Assembly: GCA_035476815.1 (NCBI GenBank)
Contig: DATILD010000002.1
Coordinates: forward strand, 1-64,000
Origin: Methylibium sp035476815
GTDB taxonomy: Bacteria; Pseudomonadota; Gammaproteobacteria; Burkholderiales; Burkholderiaceae_C
Length of the DNA stretch: 64,000 nucleotides
Direction of reading: 5' to 3'
The notes beneath the pieces are model-generated. The model had not been told where the DNA came from. It saw only the letters and a program-made list of their open reading frames with translations, and made no database searches. Below, piece after piece: positions 35,285 to 44,016 of this stretch. Made by a program: the position numbers and the translations under genes. Positions within the stretch are counted from its first letter, which is position 1; each line of letters starts with the position of its first letter.

Positions 35285-37000
35285 ATGACTCAAACCGCAA
35301 CCGCCTCGTCGCAAGGCATGGAATCCTTTGCCGCCCTGTTCGAGGAGTCGCTGAAGCGCTCGGACATGCGCGCCGGCGAGGTCATCACCGCCGAGGTGGT
35401 CCGCATCGAGCACAGCTTCGTCGTCGTCAACGCCGGCCTCAAGAGCGAGGCCTACGTCGCGATCGAGGAGTTCAAGAACGACACCGGCGAACTGGAAGTC
35501 CAGGTCGGCGACTTCGTCTCGGTCGCGATCGACGCAATCGAGAACGGCTACGGCGACACCATCCTGTCGCGCGACAAGGCCAAGCGCCTCGCGTCGTGGA
35601 TGTCGTTGGAGCGCTCGCTCGAGTCCGGCGACTTCGTCACCGGCACCGTCAACGGCAAGGTCAAGGGCGGCCTGACCGTCCTCGTCAACGGCATCCGCGC
35701 CTTCCTGCCGGGCTCGCTCCTCGACACGCGTCCGGTCAAGGACATGACGCCGTTCGAGGGCAAGACCATGGAGTTCAAGGTCATCAAGCTCGACCGCAAG
35801 CGCAACAACGTGGTGCTGTCGCGCCGCGCGGTGGTCGAGGCCTCGATGGGCGAGGAGCGCGCCAAGCTGCTGTCGACGCTGCGCGAAGGCGCCTTCGTCA
35901 ACGGCGTGGTCAAGAACATCACCGAGTACGGCGCCTTCGTCGACCTCGGCGGCATCGACGGCCTGCTGCACATCACCGACATGGCCTGGCGCCGCGTGCG
36001 CCACCCGAGCGAAGTGGTCACGGTCGGCCAGGAGCTGACCGCCAAGGTGCTGAAGTTCGACGCCGAGAAGAACCGCGTCTCGCTGGGCCTGAAACAGATG
36101 GGCGACGACCCCTGGGTCGGCGTGTCGCGCCGCTACCCGTCGGGCACCCGCCTGTTCGGCAAGATCACCAACATCGCCGACTACGGCGCCTTCGTCGAGA
36201 TCGAACCGGGCATCGAAGGCCTGGTGCACGTCTCGGAAATGGACTGGACCAACAAGAACGTCGCGCCCTCGAAGCTCGTCACCCTCGGTGAAGAGGTCGA
36301 GGTCATGGTGCTCGAGATCGACGAGGACAAGCGCCGCATCAGCCTGGGCATGAAGCAGTGCAAGGCCAACCCCTGGGACGAATTCGCGCAGAACCACAAG
36401 CGCGGCGACAAGCTCAAGGGCCCGGTCAAGTCGATCACCGACTTCGGCGTGTTCGTCGGCCTGGCCGCCGGCATCGACGGCCTGGTGCACCTGTCGGACC
36501 TGTCCTGGCACGAAGCCGGCGAGACCGCCGTGCGCAACTACAAGAAGGGCCAGGAGGTCGAGGCCATCGTGCTGGCGATCGATGTCGAGCGCGAGCGCAT
36601 CTCGCTGGGCATCAAGCAGCTCGACGGCGACCCGTTCGCGACCTACACGACGCTCAACGACCGCGGCGCCACCGTCACCGGCAAGGTCAAGACGGTCGAC
36701 GCGCGCGGCGCCGAGATCCAGCTGTCCGACGACGTCACCGGCTACCTGCGCGCCAGCGAGATCTCGCGCGACCGCGTCGAGGACGCCCGCAACGTGCTGA
36801 AGGAAGGCGACGAGGTCACCACGCTGATCGTCAACGTCGACCGCAAGACGCGCTCGATCCAGCTGTCGATCAAGGCCAAGGACCAGGCCGACAACCAGGA
36901 AGCGATGCAGCGCCTGCAGCAGACCTCGGAGCGCGAGAACGCCGGCACCACCAGCCTCGGCGCGCTGCTCAAGGCCAAGCTGGACCAGGGCAACAACTAA
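35285..37000 (+). CDS. rpsA: 30S ribosomal protein S1
   Basis: The 571-residue protein has six S1 (OB-fold) repeats. Repeats 1-2 are ribosome-binding and divergent (GEVITAEVVRIEHSFVVV; GDFVTGTVNGKVKGGLTVLV). Repeats 3-6 bind RNA (GVVKNITEYGAFVDLGG, GKITNIADYGAFVEIEPG, GPVKSITDFGVFVGLAAG, GKVKTVDARGAEIQLSD). S1 recruits mRNA to the 30S subunit. Length is close to the 557 residues of E. coli. Codon use is strongly biased, as expected for a highly expressed gene. It follows the aroA/cmk fusion by 148 bases with a structured leader, and precedes ihfB. Confidence 0.98.
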   Translation: MTQTATASSQGMESFAALFEESLKRSDMRAGEVITAEVVRIEHSFVVVNAGLKSEAYVAIEEFKNDTGELEVQVGDFVSVAIDAIENGYGDTILSRDKAKRLASWMSLERSLESGDFVTGTVNGKVKGGLTVLVNGIRAFLPGSLLDTRPVKDMTPFEGKTMEFKVIKLDRKRNNVVLSRRAVVEASMGEERAKLLSTLREGAFVNGVVKNITEYGAFVDLGGIDGLLHITDMAWRRVRHPSEVVTVGQELTAKVLKFDAEKNRVSLGLKQMGDDPWVGVSRRYPSGTRLFGKITNIADYGAFVEIEPGIEGLVHVSEMDWTNKNVAPSKLVTLGEEVEVMVLEIDEDKRRISLGMKQCKANPWDEFAQNHKRGDKLKGPVKSITDFGVFVGLAAGIDGLVHLSDLSWHEAGETAVRNYKKGQEVEAIVLAIDVERERISLGIKQLDGDPFATYTTLNDRGATVTGKVKTVDARGAEIQLSDDVTGYLRASEISRDRVEDARNVLKEGDEVTTLIVNVDRKTRSIQLSIKAKDQADNQEAMQRLQQTSERENAGTTSLGALLKAKLDQGNN

Positions 37001-37036
37001 GAAGAACAGCGCAGCCGGGAGCCCTCGCGGGCTTCC

Positions 37037-37077
37037 GGCCTGCGCGCATGCCTTCGCCGAGGGCATGCGCGCAGGCC
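37037..37077. repeat. Perfect 16-bp inverted repeat between rpsA and ihfB
   Basis: GGCCTGCGCGCATGCC (37037-37052) pairs exactly with 37062-37077 across a nine-base loop (TTCGCCGAG). No U-run follows. It may act as a processing or partial termination structure, or be a REP-like dispersed element. Confidence 0.75.
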
Positions 37078-37114
37078 GATCCGACGCACCGACCTCAGCC
37101 CACCCGACCGCCCC

Positions 37115-37444
37115 ATGACCCGATCCGACCTCGTGGCCCTGCTGGGCGAGCGCTTCAGCCAGCTGACCCACCGCGACACCGAGTTCGCCGTCAAGACCAT
37201 CCTCGACGCGATGACCGACGCGCTGGCACGCGGCCACCGCATCGAGATCCGCGGCTTCGGCAGCTTCTCGATCAACCGCCGCCCGCCGCGCATGGGCCGC
37301 AACCCGCGCTCGGGCGAGCAGGTGCTGATCCCCGAGAAGCTGGTGCCGCACTTCAAGCCCGGCAAGGCGCTGCGCGAGGCGGTCGACGCGCGCACCGCCG
37401 AGCTCGAGGCGCAGCGCGCCGCCACGCCGTCGGGCGAGGTCTGA
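37115..37444 (+). CDS. ihfB: Integration host factor subunit beta
   Basis: The 109-residue DNABII protein starts MTRSDLVALLGERFSQL and contains the RIEIRGFGSFSINRRPPRMGRNPRSGE segment with the intercalating-proline arm. It pairs with IhfA to bend DNA by about 160 degrees at specific sites, aiding recombination, replication and sigma-54 promoters. The position after rpsA is conserved across proteobacteria. The acidic/Ala tail (LEAQRAATPSGEV) is slightly longer than in E. coli (94 aa). Confidence 0.97.
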   Translation: MTRSDLVALLGERFSQLTHRDTEFAVKTILDAMTDALARGHRIEIRGFGSFSINRRPPRMGRNPRSGEQVLIPEKLVPHFKPGKALREAVDARTAELEAQRAATPSGEV

Positions 37445-37471
37445 GCCCGGCCTCGGCGCGCGGCGCGCCGA

Positions 37472-37477
37472 TAGAAT
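37472..37477 (+). promoter_or_regulatory. lapA: Candidate lapA -10 TAGAAT, near-leaderless
   Basis: TAGAAT within GATAGAATCCGCC ends only eight bases before the lapA ATG at 37486. If used, transcription would begin at or within a few bases of the start codon, giving a leaderless message. No -35 match is seen. Confidence 0.33.
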
Positions 37478-37485
37478 CCGCCGCG

Positions 37486-37815
37486 ATGCGTGCCCTGATC
37501 TGGCTCTTGCGGGCCGCCCTGTTCTTCGCGCTGTTCGCCTTCGCGCTGAACAACCAGCACGATGCGGCGGTCAAGTGGTTCTTCGGCCGCGAGTGGCGCG
37601 CCCCGATGGTCTTCATCGTGCTGGCCGCGTTCGGCCTGGGCTGCGCGCTCGGCATCAGCGCGATGCTGCCGAGCTGGTGGCGCCAGCGCCGCCTGGCCCA
37701 GCAGCAGCGCGCCGTGCAGCGCGAGACCGCCACCACCCTGCTCGACGCCGAGGTGTTGCGGCGCGAGGACGCCCCGACCAGCGAACCCCAGCATCCGCCG
37801 CGCGATGGACTCTGA
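37486..37815 (+). CDS. lapA: Lipopolysaccharide assembly protein A domain (DUF1049)
   Basis: The 109-residue protein has two membrane helices (LIWLLRAALFFALFAFALNN and FIVLAAFGLGCALGISAML), with the HDAAVKWFFG segment between them typical of LapA. A charged cytoplasmic tail follows. LapA and LapB act in the inner membrane with FtsH to control LpxC turnover and hence LPS amount. It overlaps lapB by 11 bases, a tightly coupled pair. There is no ribosome site before the ATG (see the nearby -10-like element). Confidence 0.92.
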   Translation: MRALIWLLRAALFFALFAFALNNQHDAAVKWFFGREWRAPMVFIVLAAFGLGCALGISAMLPSWWRQRRLAQQQRAVQRETATTLLDAEVLRREDAPTSEPQHPPRDGL

Positions 37816-38974
37816 CGGCCTGACCACGCTGCCGCTGGCGCTGCTTGGCCTGATGGTCGCGTTCGCCTTCGGTTGGCTCGCCTCGCGCTTCGACCTCAAG
37901 CAGTGGAAGCGCGAGCAGAGCGACTCGCCCAAGGCCTACTACAAGGGCTTGAACCTGCTGCTCAACGAGCAGCAGGACAAGGCCATCGACGCCTTCATCG
38001 AGGCCGCTCAGCACGACCCCGGCACGGCCGACCTGCACTTCGCACTCGGGAATCTCTTTCGCCGCCGCGGCGAGTACGAGCGCGCGGTGCGGGTGCACCA
38101 GCACCTGCTGGGCCGCGGCGACCTGTCGGCCACCGAGCGCGAGCGCGCCCAGCATGCGCTGGCGCAGGACTTCCTCAAGGCCGGCCTGTTCGACCGCGCC
38201 GAGGCGGCGTTCCGCGCGCTCGAAGGCACGGTGTTCGACACCGACGCACGGCTCGAGCTGCTGACGCTGCAGGAGCGCTCGCGCGACTGGCAGGGCGCGA
38301 CCGAGACCGCCCGCCGGCTCGAGGCCGCCGGCACCGGCTCCTTCGCCGCCCGCATCGCGCACTATGGCTGCGAGCTGGCGCTGGAGGCCGATGCGCGCCG
38401 CTGGCCGGAGGAGGCCGAGACGGCGCTCACGCGCGCCCGCGAGGCCGCCCCCCAGGCCGCGCGGCCGCGGGTGCTGGCCGGGCAGCGCTTCGCCAAGGCC
38501 GGCCACCACCGCGAGGCGCTGGCGGCCTGGGACGAGCTGCTTGCGGTGCAGCCGGGCGTGTTCGCGCTCGTGGCCGCCGAGTACGCCGACAGCGCCCGCC
38601 ACTGCGGCGACACCGACGCGGCGCGCGCCCAGCTGCAGGCCGCCTACGCCCGCTCGCCCGGCATCGACCTGCTCAATGCCCTGCTGAAACTGGCCCCGGA
38701 CGCGGCAACGCGGCTGGCGCTGGCCCGCACCCACCTGCAGCAGCTGCCGGGGCTGTCGGGCGCGGCGGCGCTGCTCGCCGAACTCCAGGCCCAGGGCCAG
38801 ACGCCGACCGCGGCGGACGCCGAGCTGCTGCAGCGGCTCACCGCCAGCGCGGCGCGCCCGCAGCTGCGCTACCGCTGCGCCGCCTGCGGCTTCGAGGCGC
38901 AGCAGCATTTCTGGCAATGCCCGGGCTGCCAGAGCTGGGACAGCTACCCGCCGCACCGGATCGAGGACGCGTGA
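37805..38974 (+). CDS. lapB: Lipopolysaccharide assembly protein B (TPR protein)
   Basis: The 389-residue protein has an N-terminal membrane anchor (LPLALLGLMVAFAFGWLASRF), then TPR repeats (KAYYKGLNLLLNEQQDKAIDAF, LHFALGNLFRRRGEYERAVRVH). It ends with a rubredoxin-type metal site: C358, C361, C372 and C375 in YRCAACG and CPGCQSW. LapB (YciM) recruits LpxC to FtsH for proteolysis and so restrains LPS synthesis. All features of E. coli LapB are present. It overlaps lapA at its start and the heptosyltransferase at its end (GTGA). Confidence 0.96.
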   Translation: MDSDGLTTLPLALLGLMVAFAFGWLASRFDLKQWKREQSDSPKAYYKGLNLLLNEQQDKAIDAFIEAAQHDPGTADLHFALGNLFRRRGEYERAVRVHQHLLGRGDLSATERERAQHALAQDFLKAGLFDRAEAAFRALEGTVFDTDARLELLTLQERSRDWQGATETARRLEAAGTGSFAARIAHYGCELALEADARRWPEEAETALTRAREAAPQAARPRVLAGQRFAKAGHHREALAAWDELLAVQPGVFALVAAEYADSARHCGDTDAARAQLQAAYARSPGIDLLNALLKLAPDAATRLALARTHLQQLPGLSGAAALLAELQAQGQTPTAADAELLQRLTASAARPQLRYRCAACGFEAQQHFWQCPGCQSWDSYPPHRIEDA

Positions 38975-39990
38975 CGCGCATCCTCGTCATCCGCCTCAGC
39001 GCCATCGGCGATGTGGTGATGGCCTCGGGGCTGATCCCGGCGCTGCGCGCACTGCACCCCGACGCCCACCTGGCCTGGCTGGTCGAGCCCGCGGCGGCGC
39101 CGCTGCTGGCGCACAACCCGCGGCTCGACGAGCTGATCGTCTGGCCGCGCGGCGAGTGGCTGGCGCTGTGGCGCGCGCGCCGCTACGGCGAGCTGTGGCG
39201 GCGGCTGCGCGACTTCCGCCGCGGCCTGCGCGAACGGCGCTTCGACCTGGTGCTCGACACCCAGGGGCTGCTGAAGAGCGCGGTCTGGTCCTGGCTCAGC
39301 GGTGCGCCGCGGCGCGTGAGCCTGATCGGGCATGAGCAGAGCCACCGGCTGGCCACCGAGCGGGTGATCCCGCCGCCCGACGACGGGCCGCGACCGATCG
39401 GCGCCGAGTACCGCCATCTGGCGCACCACCTGGGCGCGCCGGCGGGCAGCTTCCGGCTCGATCTGGCGGTCGGCCCCGCGCCGCGCGAGCGCGCCCGTGC
39501 ACGGCTGCCGGCGACGCGCTATGCCGTGCTCTGCCCCTTCACGACGCGGCCGCAGAAGCACTGGTTCGAGGACCGCTGGCGGGCGCTGGCCGCGCGGCTG
39601 CTGGCCGCCGGTCTGACGCCGGTGCTGCTCGGCGGACCGGATGACCGCGACGCGGCGACCCGCATCGCCGCCGGCGTGCCCGACCTGCTGAACCTGGCCG
39701 GTGCGCTGAAGCTCGACGAGACCGTCGCCGCGATCGAGGGCGCGGCGCTGCTGGTCGGCGTCGACACCGGCCTCACGCACATGGGCACGGCCCTCGGCGT
39801 GCCCACCGTCGCGCTGTTCGGTTCGACCTGCCCCTACCGCGACCCGATGACGCCGCGCAGCGTGGTGCTCTACGAGGCGCTGGCCTGCTCGCCCTGCCGC
39901 CGCCACCCGACCTGCGGCGGCCGCTACGACTGCATGCGCGCCTTCGAAACCGATCGCGTGTTCGACACCGCGATGGCCTTGCTGGCATGA
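38971..39990 (+). CDS. waaC: Heptosyltransferase I-like (GT9)
   Basis: The 339-residue GT9 protein begins ILVIRLSAIGDVVMASGLIPALR and includes LDTQGLLKSAVW, CPFTTRPQKHWFEDRW and LVGVDTGLTHMGTALGVPTVALFG, the pattern of WaaC rather than WaaF (inference). It transfers the first L,D-heptose from ADP-heptose to Kdo in the LPS inner core, in the cytoplasm. The GTG start overlaps lapB and the stop overlaps the GT4 gene. ADP-heptose is supplied by enzymes encoded at 48961-51027, which supports the assignment. Confidence 0.9.
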   Translation: MTRILVIRLSAIGDVVMASGLIPALRALHPDAHLAWLVEPAAAPLLAHNPRLDELIVWPRGEWLALWRARRYGELWRRLRDFRRGLRERRFDLVLDTQGLLKSAVWSWLSGAPRRVSLIGHEQSHRLATERVIPPPDDGPRPIGAEYRHLAHHLGAPAGSFRLDLAVGPAPRERARARLPATRYAVLCPFTTRPQKHWFEDRWRALAARLLAAGLTPVLLGGPDDRDAATRIAAGVPDLLNLAGALKLDETVAAIEGAALLVGVDTGLTHMGTALGVPTVALFGSTCPYRDPMTPRSVVLYEALACSPCRRHPTCGGRYDCMRAFETDRVFDTAMALLA

Positions 39991-41081
39991 AGACGCTGCA
40001 CGTCGAGTCCGGCATGCACCTCTACGGCGGCGCGCTGCAGGTGGTGTTCCTGCTGCGCGGCCTGCAGGCGCGCGGCGAGCAGCCGGTGCTGGCCTGTCCC
40101 GAGGGCAGCGCGATCGCCGGCGCGGTACGCGCGCTCGGCGTGCCGGTGCACGAGCTGCCGATGCGCGGCGATCTCGACCTCGGCCTGCTCGGCCGGCTGC
40201 GGACGCTGATCCGCGCCGAGCGGCCGGCCCTCGTGCACCTGCACAGCCGCCGCGGCAGCGACCTGTGGGGCGGGCTGGCGGCGCGCCGCGAAGGCGTGCC
40301 GGCGGTGCTGAGCCGACGCGTCGACAACCCCGAGCCGCGCTGGTGGGTGGCGGCCAAGTACCGGCTCTACGCGAAGGTGGTCGCGATCTCCGAGGGCATC
40401 CGCCGCGTGCTGCTGGCCGAGGGGCTGACGCCCGAGCAGGTGGTGTGCGTGCACAGCGCCGTCGACACCGAGGCCTACCGCCCCGAGCCGGCCGACCGCG
40501 CCTGGCTGCGCGCCGAGTTCGGCCTCGCCGACGACGAACCGGTGCTGGCGATGGCCGCGCAATTCATCCCGCGCAAGGGCCACCGCACGCTGCTCGCGGC
40601 GCTGCCGGCGGTGCTGGCCGCCCACCCGCGCACCCGCGTGCTGCTGTTCGGCCAGGGGCCGGAGCTGGAGGCGATCCGGGCGCTGGTCCAGCAGGCCGGT
40701 CGGGGCGAGCGGGTGCGGTTCCCGGGCTTCCGCCGCGACCTCGCACGCATCCTGCCCTGCATCGACGTGCTGGTCCACCCGGCCGAGATGGAAGGCCTGG
40801 GTGTCGCACTGCTGCAGGCGGCGGCCTGCGGCGTGCCCATCGTCGCCGGCCGCGCCGGCGGCATCCCGGAGATCGTGCGGCCGGGGCTGAACGGCGAACT
40901 GATCGAGCCCGGCGACGCGACCGCCCTCGCGCGGCATCTGGTCCGGCTGCTGGGCGACGCCGACCTGCGTCGGCGCTACGGCGCGGCCGGCCGCCAGCTG
41001 GTGCTGGACGAGTTCTCGGTCGACGCGATGGTCGACGGCAACCGCGCCGTCTATGCCGAGGTGCTGGCAGCGGCGACCTAG
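39987..41081 (+). CDS. Glycosyltransferase family 4
   Basis: The 364-residue GT-B protein begins LHVESGMHLYGGALQVVFLLRGL and has the C-terminal Rossmann fold (MAAQFIPRKGHRTLLAAL, VRFPGFRRDLARILP, CGVPIVAGRAGGIPEIV). The usual E-x7-E motif reads E269-GLGVALL-Q277: the second acidic residue is glutamine, which is unusual for GT4 but tolerated in some members. It is expected to add a sugar to the LPS core after the heptosyltransferase; donor and acceptor are unknown. It overlaps waaC by ATGA. Its stop overlaps TAGAAT upstream of the nonulosonate genes. Confidence 0.88.
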   Translation: MKTLHVESGMHLYGGALQVVFLLRGLQARGEQPVLACPEGSAIAGAVRALGVPVHELPMRGDLDLGLLGRLRTLIRAERPALVHLHSRRGSDLWGGLAARREGVPAVLSRRVDNPEPRWWVAAKYRLYAKVVAISEGIRRVLLAEGLTPEQVVCVHSAVDTEAYRPEPADRAWLRAEFGLADDEPVLAMAAQFIPRKGHRTLLAALPAVLAAHPRTRVLLFGQGPELEAIRALVQQAGRGERVRFPGFRRDLARILPCIDVLVHPAEMEGLGVALLQAAACGVPIVAGRAGGIPEIVRPGLNGELIEPGDATALARHLVRLLGDADLRRRYGAAGRQLVLDEFSVDAMVDGNRAVYAEVLAAAT

Positions 41082-41084
41082 AAT
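41079..41084 (+). promoter_or_regulatory. Candidate legB -10 TAGAAT followed by a hairpin
   Basis: TAGAAT overlaps the GT4 stop codon, 33 bases before the legB GTG. A 7-bp hairpin (41085-41091 with 41097-41103) follows immediately. The coincidence with the stop codon TAG weakens the promoter reading. Confidence 0.3.
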
Positions 41085-41117
41085 CGGTCGGCCTTCCCGA
41101 CCGGAACCCTTGTCCAA

Positions 41118-42128
41118 GTGCAACTCGCTGGCCACCGCATCCTCGTCACCGGCGCCGACGGTTTCATCGGCTCGCACCTCGTCGAGCACCTGGTCGCACT
41201 CGGCTGCGACGTGCGCGCCTTCGTGCTCTACAACAGCTTCAACTCCTGGGGCTGGCTCGACGAGTCGCCCGCCGAGGTGCGGCGCGCGATCGACGTGTTC
41301 GCCGGCGACATCCGCGACCCGCATGGCGTGCAGACCGCGATGCAGGGCTGCGACGTGGTGCTGCACCTGGCCGCGCTGATCGCGATCCCCTACAGCTACC
41401 ACTCGCCCGACACCTACGTCGACACCAACGTCAAGGGCACGCTGAACGTCCTGCAGGCGGCCCGCTCGCTGGGCGTGCAGCGGGTCGTCCACACCTCGAC
41501 CAGCGAGGTCTACGGCACCGCGCGCTTCGTGCCGATCACCGAGGAGCATCCGCTGCAGGGCCAGTCGCCCTACTCGGCCAGCAAGATCGCGGCCGACCAG
41601 ATGGCCTATGCCTTCCATGCCTCGTTCGAGCTGCCGGTCACGACGATCCGTCCGTTCAACACCTACGGTCCGCGGCAGTCGGCGCGGGCGGTGATCCCGA
41701 CCGTCATCACGCAGATCGCCAACGGCGCGCGCGCGCTGCAGCTCGGTGCGATGCACCCGACCCGCGACTTCAATTTCGTCAAGGACACCTGCCGCGGCTT
41801 CGTCGCGGTGGCCGAGGCCGACGCGGCGATCGGCGAGATCGTCAACATCGGCAGCAACTACGAGGTCTCGATCGGCGACACGGTGCGCCTGATCGCCGAG
41901 GAGATGGGTGCCGAGGTCGCGGTGCACAGCGCCGACGAACGGCTGCGGCCCGAGGCCAGCGAGGTCGAGCGCCTGTGGGCCGACAACGACAAGGCCCGCC
42001 GCCTGTGCGGCTGGACCCCCGAGTACGCCGGCGTCGATGGCCTGCGGCGCGGCCTGCGCGAGACCATCGCCTGGTTCCGCGAGCCCGAGCATCTGCGCCG
42101 CTACAAGGCCGACCGCTACAACATCTGA
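41118..42128 (+). CDS. legB: NAD-dependent 4,6-dehydratase, LegB-like
   Basis: The 336-residue extended SDR has the TGADGFIG nucleotide loop (residues 11-18) and catalytic Y152/K156 in SPYSASK. The segments YNSFNSWGWLDE, STSEVYGTA, RPFNTYGPRQSARAVIPTVI and MHPTRDFNFVKDT are typical of LegB (legionaminic pathway) proteins. It would convert NDP-GlcNAc to the 4-keto-6-deoxy sugar with retention at C5, the first committed step. PseB, the inverting pseudaminic enzyme, has a different pattern. The GTG start is taken because VQLAGHRILV begins the Rossmann fold. The stop overlaps legC (TGATG). Confidence 0.93.
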   Translation: MQLAGHRILVTGADGFIGSHLVEHLVALGCDVRAFVLYNSFNSWGWLDESPAEVRRAIDVFAGDIRDPHGVQTAMQGCDVVLHLAALIAIPYSYHSPDTYVDTNVKGTLNVLQAARSLGVQRVVHTSTSEVYGTARFVPITEEHPLQGQSPYSASKIAADQMAYAFHASFELPVTTIRPFNTYGPRQSARAVIPTVITQIANGARALQLGAMHPTRDFNFVKDTCRGFVAVAEADAAIGEIVNIGSNYEVSIGDTVRLIAEEMGAEVAVHSADERLRPEASEVERLWADNDKARRLCGWTPEYAGVDGLRRGLRETIAWFREPEHLRRYKADRYNI

Positions 42129-43339
42129 TGGCTGCCGCCGCTCCCGCGCCGAACCTTGCTGCCGACCGGCAGGCGCTCGTCGAGGCGGTGCTGGCCGCCA
42201 CCCGCCGTGCGATCGGCGACCGCGCCGGCGCGGTCGCGCTGCACGAGCCCGAGTTCGCCGGGCGCGAGCGCGAGTACGTGCAGGACTGCCTGGACACCGG
42301 CTGGGTCTCGTCGATCGGCGCCTATGTCGAGCGCTTCGAGCGTGCGCTGGCCGACTACACCGGGGCCGGCCATGTCGCCGCCACCGTCAACGGCACCGCG
42401 GCGCTGCATCTGTGCCTCAAGCTCGCCGGCGTGCAGCCCGGCGACGAGGTGCTGACGCCGGCGCTGAGCTTCGTCGCCACCGCCAACGCGGTCTCGCACT
42501 GCGGGGCGACGCCGCATTTCGTCGACAGCGAGTTCACCAGCCTCGGCGTCGATGCCGGTGCGCTCGAGGCCCACCTGCGGCGCATCGCCGAACGCCGCGG
42601 CGACGCGTGCGTCAACCGCGGCAGCGGCGCGACGATCCGCGCGCTCGTCGTGATGCACAGCTTCGGCCACCCGGGCGACCTCGATGCGCTGGCCGAGCTG
42701 GCCGCGCGCTGGGGCCTGGTGCTGGTGGAGGACGCGGCCGAGTCGCTCGGCTCCTTCTACAAGGGCCGCCACACCGGTCGCCATGGCCGGCTGGCGGCAC
42801 TGAGCTTCAACGGCAACAAGATCATCACCACCGGCGGCGGCGGCGCGGTGCTGACCGACGACCCCGAGCTCGGCCGGCGCGCGCGCCACCTGAGCACCAC
42901 CGCGCGCGTGCCCGACCGCTGGAACTTCGTGCACGACGAGGTGGCGTGGAACTACCGCATGCCCAACCTGAACGCGGCCCTCGGCTGCGCGCAGATGGAG
43001 GTGCTGCCGCGCTACGTCGAGGAAAAGCGCCGCCTCGCGGCACGCTACCGCGAGGCCATCGCCGGCGTGCCGGGCCTGCGCTTCGTCGACGAGCCGCCGC
43101 ACACGCGCAGCAATTTCTGGCTGGTCGCGGTGCTGCTGCCCGAGGCCGACGCCGCGCTGCGCGACGCGCTGCTCGAGCGGCTCAACGCCGAGGGCCTGAT
43201 GTCGCGCCCGGTGTGGCGGCTGATGCAGCACCTGCCGATGTACGCGAACGCCCCCCGTGCGCCGCTGCCGGTGGCAGAGAGCATCGAGGCGCGGCTCGTC
43301 AACCTGCCGAGCAGTCCCAGGCTCGCCCGTGCCGGCTGA
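42128..43339 (+). CDS. legC: PLP aminotransferase, LegC-like
   Basis: The 403-residue DegT/DnrJ/EryC1-type aminotransferase has the PLP lysine K231 in SFNGNKIITTGGGG, plus ALSFVATANAVSH, EDAAESLGSFYKGRHTG and NYRMPNLNAALGCAQ. LegC adds the 4-amino group to the keto sugar made by LegB. An N-terminal extension of about 60 residues before the conserved core is seen in other LegC proteins. It overlaps the legB stop by one base. Distinction from PseC depends mainly on the partner LegB and LegG types. Confidence 0.93.
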   Translation: MAAAAPAPNLAADRQALVEAVLAATRRAIGDRAGAVALHEPEFAGREREYVQDCLDTGWVSSIGAYVERFERALADYTGAGHVAATVNGTAALHLCLKLAGVQPGDEVLTPALSFVATANAVSHCGATPHFVDSEFTSLGVDAGALEAHLRRIAERRGDACVNRGSGATIRALVVMHSFGHPGDLDALAELAARWGLVLVEDAAESLGSFYKGRHTGRHGRLAALSFNGNKIITTGGGGAVLTDDPELGRRARHLSTTARVPDRWNFVHDEVAWNYRMPNLNAALGCAQMEVLPRYVEEKRRLAARYREAIAGVPGLRFVDEPPHTRSNFWLVAVLLPEADAALRDALLERLNAEGLMSRPVWRLMQHLPMYANAPRAPLPVAESIEARLVNLPSSPRLARAG

Positions 43340-43380
43340 GGCCCGCGGCACCCGATGACCCCGCGCAAGGACAGGCTCCC

Positions 43381-44016
43381 ATGAAGGATCTCGGCATCTT
43401 CGGCACCTCCGGTTTCGCCCGCGAGGTCGCCGACATCGCGCTCGAGCTGGGCCACCGGCCGATCTTCGTCGCGAAGGACGCGGACGAGGCCGCCGCCTGG
43501 TCCTACCCCGCCGAGCTGATCCTCGAGGACGAGGTCGAGCGCCATGCGGCGATGCCGTTCGCGATCGGCATCGGCGAGAACCGCGTGCGCGAGAAGGTCG
43601 CGCTGCGCTACGCCGCGCGGCTGCGCTTCGCGACCCTGCTGCATCCCAGCGCCTCGTTCGGCCTGCGCCAGCGCGCGGCCATCGAGGCGCGGCGCGGCGT
43701 CGTCGTCTGCGCCGGCGTACGCTTCACCAACAACATCCAGGTCGGCGACTTCACGGTGTTCAATCTGAACGCGACGATCGGGCACGACTCGATCATCGAG
43801 GACTTCGTCAACCTCGCGCCCGGCGTGCATGTCTCCGGCAACGTCCACATCCGCAGCCGCTGCTGGGTGGGCACCGGCGCCGCGATCAACCAGGGTTCGG
43901 GCGCCGCGAAGCTCGAGATCGGCCGCGACACCGTGATCGGGTCCGGCTCGGTGGTGGTCAGGTCCTGCGACCCCGAGGCCGTCTACGTCGGCATCCCCGC
44001 GAAGCGCATCAAATGA
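43381..44016 (+). CDS. legH: Sugar N-acetyltransferase, LegH/PglD/NeuD type
   Basis: The 211-residue protein has a PglD-like N-terminal Rossmann part (LGIFGTSGFAREVADIALE) and a C-terminal left-handed beta-helix of hexapeptide repeats (GDFTVFNLNATIGHDSIIEDFVNLAPGVH and following). It ends with VYVGIPAKRI. It would use acetyl-CoA to acetylate the 4-amino group after LegC. NeuD O-acetyltransferase activity is a possible alternative, but position between legC and legI favours LegH. The ATG at 43381 follows a GGACAGG patch. It overlaps legI by four bases. Confidence 0.85.
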   Translation: MKDLGIFGTSGFAREVADIALELGHRPIFVAKDADEAAAWSYPAELILEDEVERHAAMPFAIGIGENRVREKVALRYAARLRFATLLHPSASFGLRQRAAIEARRGVVVCAGVRFTNNIQVGDFTVFNLNATIGHDSIIEDFVNLAPGVHVSGNVHIRSRCWVGTGAAINQGSGAAKLEIGRDTVIGSGSVVVRSCDPEAVYVGIPAKRIK

